NCBI GenBank assembly: GCA_041669225.1
Contig: JBAYBO010000040.1
Coordinates: 1-9,491, forward strand
Source: UBA1424 sp041669225
Lineage (GTDB): Bacteria > Bacillota_I > Bacilli_A > RFN20 > CAG-826
Direction: 5' to 3'
DNA: 9,491 nt
The notes beneath the pieces are model-generated. The model saw only the letters and a list, made by a program, of their open reading frames with translations. It did no database searches and was not told where the DNA came from. Positions within the stretch are counted from its first letter, which is position 1. Each line of letters begins with the position of its first letter. The position numbers and the translations under genes are program-made. Shown here in pieces: positions 7,269 to 9,491 of this stretch.

Positions 7269-8145
7269 ATTTCACTTGACTCATCACTTCTTCAGCGAAG
7301 TCACAGCATTTTTTCTCAATGCCTTCTCCGACTTGGAAGCGAACGAATTTTAATACTTTATTGTTATTAGCTTTTAGCGTTTCACCAACGCTTTTTTCGC
7401 CATCGAGTAAATAGGTTTGCTCGGCGAGAGTCGTTTCACTTAATAGTTTATTGACTTTGCCAAGAATAATTCCGTCGAGAATGTGAGCTGGCTTATTTGC
7501 TAATTTCTCATCGGACTTTGCTAATTCGGAAGCAATATTCTTCTCGTGTTCGATGACATCATTGGGAATATCGCTTTTCGTAATGTAGGTCGGGCTGTTA
7601 GCGGCAATATGCATCGCTAAACCTTTGCCGAGTTCTTCATCAGCTTTTTCCAGTAAGACAAGAACAGAAATTTTGCCATTCATATGAATATAATGAGATA
7701 ATCCTTGGCCTTCAGCAGCTTTGATAATTTCAAAACGGCGGTAATCAATCTTTTCGCCTAAGGCCACCGTCGCATCCGTCAAATGTTGGGCGACGAGACT
7801 ACGAGCGGCATCAATGTCCGCGGGCTCATTATCAAGTGTGTCCTCAGCGAGATTATCAACAAGAGTAATAAACTTATCACCACGGGCGACAAAGTCAGTT
7901 TCGCAGTTAACTTCAAGAACGAGACCCTTTCCGCAGCTTTCGAAAATGCGAACTTTCGTTAATCCCTCGGCAGCAATCCGGCCGGCTTTCTTCGCGGCTT
8001 TGGCAATGCCTTTTTCGCGGAGCCAATCGATAGCTTTTTCGACATCGAGATCATTTTCTTCAAGGGCTTTCTTACAATCCATCATGCCCGCACCAGTGCG
8101 GTCGCGAAGAACTTTAATGAGTTCAATTAAATTGCTTGAGGCCAT
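7267..8145 (-). CDS. tsf: Translation elongation factor Ts
   Basis: EF-Ts is the nucleotide exchange factor that releases GDP from EF-Tu. The 292 residues match the usual ~290. The N-terminal UBA-like module contains RTGAGMMDCKKAL (16-28) and KGIAKAAKKAGRIAAEGL (45-62). The EF-Tu-contacting motif TDFV is at 83-86, preceded by EVNCE. Two core subdomains follow, with the C-terminal conserved GE at the end of the second. The start ATG shares its A with the last base of the rpsB stop (TAATG). Its strong ribosome binding site GAGGAGG (8153-8159) lies inside the end of rpsB, so translation is coupled to S2. A hairpin-U-tract follows directly at the stop codon. Confidence 0.97.
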   Translation of the reverse strand: MASSNLIELIKVLRDRTGAGMMDCKKALEENDLDVEKAIDWLREKGIAKAAKKAGRIAAEGLTKVRIFESCGKGLVLEVNCETDFVARGDKFITLVDNLAEDTLDNEPADIDAARSLVAQHLTDATVALGEKIDYRRFEIIKAAEGQGLSHYIHMNGKISVLVLLEKADEELGKGLAMHIAANSPTYITKSDIPNDVIEHEKNIASELAKSDEKLANKPAHILDGIILGKVNKLLSETTLAEQTYLLDGEKSVGETLKANNNKVLKFVRFQVGEGIEKKCCDFAEEVMSQVK

Positions 8146-9278
8146 TATTTATCCTCCTCTTTGACTTCTTCTTCTGCTGCTGGAGCAGCTTTTTTAGTTG
8201 CTTTTTTCACAGGTTTTGGTTCTTCAGCCTTAACTTCAGGCTCAACTTTTTGTTCAGCGACTGGAGCTTTTTCTGCTTCTTCTTTAACTTCTTTAACTTC
8301 TTTAACTTCCGGTCTACGGTCACGGCTATAATCTTCGCGTTTGGTCGACCTCATCGATTGATAACGCTCGTATCTTTCTTGACGTTCCTTACGGGCAGCG
8401 CGAATAGCAGCGAGACGCTCCTGATTTGCTTTATCAGCTTGGCGAATAGCGTCCTTCATGGTTACTTCTTCACCTTCGTCTTTGGTATAAGCGACAACCG
8501 GAATTCCACCTTTAGCTTCAACAACGGCGTCAGCAAGAACGCTTATTATTAAGCGAACGGAGCGAACAGCGTCATCATTGGCGGGAATCGGATAATCTAA
8601 AACATCCGGGTCTGAGTTTGTATCAACGATGCCAAAAACCGGAATCTTGAGTTTACGAGCTTCGCGGACGGCATTGCGTTCAATATCTGGATCAACGACT
8701 ATGACGGCTTGTGGTAGGCGGCGCATTTCCTTAATGCCTGACAATGTAAAAGAAAGTTTGTCTTTTTCTTTTCTTAAAAGAGCAGCTTCTTTTTTAGGAA
8801 GGCGTTCGAGTACACCGTCAGTTTCCTTCGCCTCTAACTGCTTGAGGTAGCGAATGCGGCTTTCGATCGTTTTATAGTTGGTGAGTGTTCCGCCTAACCA
8901 GCGGTTAGTAATATAGAAACTGCCAGAGCGAAGGGCTTCTTCGGTGACGGCTTCTTGGCATTGTTTTTTTGTGCCGACAAAGAGTACTTTGCCGTTTTGG
9001 CTGACGATATCATACAAAGCTTTGTACGCCACGCTGATTGCTTCGGCGCTTTTGGCTAAATCAATAATGTAAATACCGTTGCGGGCTCCGTAGATGTAAC
9101 GAGCCATTTTTGGATTCCATTTGCGAGTTTGATGACCGAAATGGACACCACCCTCTAATAATTTTTTCATCGTGATAATCGGTTGCGACTCATCGTGCAA
9201 AACCATCTTCATCACATCATCTTGTTTTGGCGCCTCTTCAGCTGTTGCTTCTAAGACAACCTTTTCTTCTTCACTCAT
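8145..9278 (-). CDS. rpsB: 30S ribosomal protein S2 with N- and C-terminal extensions
   Basis: S2 is a late-assembling protein of the 30S subunit near the mRNA exit/Shine-Dalgarno region, usually ~240-260 aa. This one is 377 aa. The core is unmistakable: TMKKLLEGGVHFGHQTRKWN (36-55), KMARYIYGARNGIYIIDL (57-74), the segment RWLGGTLTNY (126-135), PQAVIVVDPDIERNAVREA (189-207) and IPVFGIVDTNSDPD (212-225). About 35 acidic, low-complexity residues precede the core. About 115 follow it: a Lys/Arg/Glu-rich probable helix or coiled coil (~272-322), then a disordered-looking Glu/Lys/Ala/Pro tail with a tandem KEV repeat (326-334). The ATG at 9278 is chosen for its GGAGG at 7-nt spacing; starting at Met37 would remove the N-terminal extension but has no clear ribosome binding site. 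It is preceded by a structured leader and extended -10 promoter, and overlaps tsf by 1 nt. Confidence 0.96.
   Translation of the reverse strand: MSEEEKVVLEATAEEAPKQDDVMKMVLHDESQPIITMKKLLEGGVHFGHQTRKWNPKMARYIYGARNGIYIIDLAKSAEAISVAYKALYDIVSQNGKVLFVGTKKQCQEAVTEEALRSGSFYITNRWLGGTLTNYKTIESRIRYLKQLEAKETDGVLERLPKKEAALLRKEKDKLSFTLSGIKEMRRLPQAVIVVDPDIERNAVREARKLKIPVFGIVDTNSDPDVLDYPIPANDDAVRSVRLIISVLADAVVEAKGGIPVVAYTKDEGEEVTMKDAIRQADKANQERLAAIRAARKERQERYERYQSMRSTKREDYSRDRRPEVKEVKEVKEEAEKAPVAEQKVEPEVKAEEPKPVKKATKKAAPAAEEEVKEEDK
8153..8159 (-). promoter_or_regulatory. Ribosome binding site of tsf within rpsB
   Basis: GAGGAGG lies in the last codons of rpsB, 7 nt before the tsf ATG that overlaps the rpsB stop. 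The arrangement favours translational coupling of S2 and EF-Ts. Confidence 0.8.
8281..8307 (-). repeat. 9-bp tandem repeat, three exact copies, inside the rpsB tail
   Basis: Three exact head-to-tail copies of a 9-bp unit (plus strand TCTTTAACT) encode consecutive Lys-Glu-Val units of the S2 C-terminal tail. Because the unit is a multiple of three, copy-number change would keep the frame. Confidence 0.9.
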
Positions 9279-9401
9279 TTGTGAACCTCCAATTTGTTTT
9301 TCCCTCCACTACTTCCAACAACAATCCCTCATCGGTGCCCCGTGGCGTTGATGAGACTAGGATGTTGAATCCATAGTGTGTGTAGTCTCTCTTTTGAGAG
9401 C
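9279..9401 (-). promoter_or_regulatory. Structured 5' leader of rpsB, candidate S2 autoregulatory RNA
   Basis: The predicted untranslated leader folds by eye into three hairpins. (1) CTCTC/GAGAG closing an AAAA loop, at 9387-9400, at the transcript's 5' end. (2) ACTA-GGAT pairing with ATCC-TAGT around loop TCAAC with one bulged T, 9356-9377. (3) CTCATC/GATGAG enclosing an internal loop and GCC/GGC closing an ACGG loop, 9328-9355. A G/A-rich stretch with two GGAGG-like sites leads to the rpsB start. Ribosomal-protein operons are commonly autoregulated by such leaders; binding of S2 here is inference. There is no Rho-independent terminator in the leader, so any control is more likely at translation initiation. 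Confidence 0.5.
9286..9290 (-). promoter_or_regulatory. Ribosome binding site of rpsB
   Basis: GGAGG lies 7 nt before the ATG at 9278. It decides the start and thereby includes the acidic N-terminal extension of S2. A second GGAGGG occurs at 9302-9307. Confidence 0.8.
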
Positions 9402-9407
9402 CGATTT

Positions 9408-9437
9408 ATAATAACACACGTGCCCTTACATAGACAA
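9408..9437 (-). promoter_or_regulatory. Extended -10 promoter for rpsB-tsf
   Basis: TTGTCT (9432-9437) and TATTAT (9408-9413) are separated by 18 nt, with an extended -10 TG at 9415-9416 (TGTTATTAT). It sits just downstream of the upstream terminator and predicts a start near 9401, about 120 nt before rpsB. This is the best promoter in the window. Confidence 0.65.
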
Positions 9438-9443
9438 GGAAAG

Positions 9444-9477
9444 AAAAAAAGAGCCATGATACTAAGTATCATAGCCC
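9444..9477 (-). terminator. Strong intrinsic terminator of an upstream gene outside the window
   Basis: On the minus strand a 12-bp stem (arms at 9466-9477 and 9451-9462, two G-U pairs, 3-nt loop) is followed by seven T (9444-9450). It separates rpsB from whatever precedes it on the same strand. Confidence 0.88.
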
Positions 9478-9491
9478 AATACTAAGACTTA

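Noticed and set aside
7814..8164. Plus-strand open frame opposite the start of tsf
   Set aside because: It lies entirely opposite tsf and the rpsB/tsf junction, has no promoter or ribosome binding site, and shows antisense-like composition.
8136..8552. Plus-strand open frame rich in Phe/Ser opposite the end of rpsB
   Set aside because: It is the antisense shadow of the Glu/Lys-rich S2 tail (GAA/AAA read as TTC/TTT), with no ribosome binding site and no recognisable protein.
1..9491. Mobile elements, CRISPR arrays, tRNA/rRNA genes, defence or secondary-metabolite systems
   Set aside because: Nothing was found. The window is filled with contiguous conserved housekeeping genes, gaps are under ~75 nt except the rpsB leader, and no repeat-spacer pattern, transposase or tRNA cloverleaf is visible.

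Overview
This window is a compact, single-direction chromosomal housekeeping cluster. All nine recognisable genes lie on the minus strand, so in transcription order they read from the right end to the left: rpsB, tsf, pyrH, frr, uppS, cdsA, dxr, rseP, and the first ~547 codons of polC, which runs off the left edge. This order is a classic Bacillota arrangement. A Gram-positive-type PolC, strong GGAGG-type ribosome binding sites and moderately low GC all point to a low-GC Gram-positive bacterium, probably an uncultured member of the Bacilli/Erysipelotrichia/Mollicutes-related assemblage (lineage is inference). TGA appears to be a stop: cdsA ends at TGA inside an ATGA overlap with dxr, and Trp is encoded by TGG. 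A code-4 mycoplasma is therefore unlikely. proS, which often sits between rseP and polC in Bacillota, is absent here.

Region by region: 9279-9491 is intergenic. It holds a strong intrinsic terminator for an unseen upstream gene, an extended -10 promoter, and a ~120-nt leader with three hairpins that runs into rpsB. This leader is the most interesting non-coding element and looks like a candidate autoregulatory ribosomal-protein leader. rpsB and tsf are joined by a TAATG overlap. A hairpin plus U-tract follows tsf, but pyrH begins immediately after it with a good ribosome binding site and no visible promoter, so the hairpin probably acts as a partial terminator or attenuator. frr follows pyrH after 5 nt and ends in a clear intrinsic terminator. 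A second transcription unit, uppS-cdsA-dxr-rseP-polC, then starts from a short gap. It is tightly packed: 8-nt overlap, 4-nt overlap, 1-nt gap and 8-nt gap.

Functionally, the first unit supplies translation components (ribosomal protein S2, EF-Ts, ribosome recycling factor) and UMP kinase for pyrimidine nucleotides. The second links isoprenoid supply (Dxr, MEP pathway) to undecaprenyl diphosphate synthesis (UppS) for the cell wall, CDP-diacylglycerol synthesis (CdsA) for phospholipids, intramembrane proteolysis (RseP) and replication (PolC).

I see no mobile element, CRISPR array, tRNA, rRNA, defence system or other unusual gene cassette. The points worth a second look are the rpsB leader, the N- and C-terminal extensions of S2, the divergent region of RseP where a PDZ domain is expected, the terminators that split the cluster, and small deviations in CdsA.
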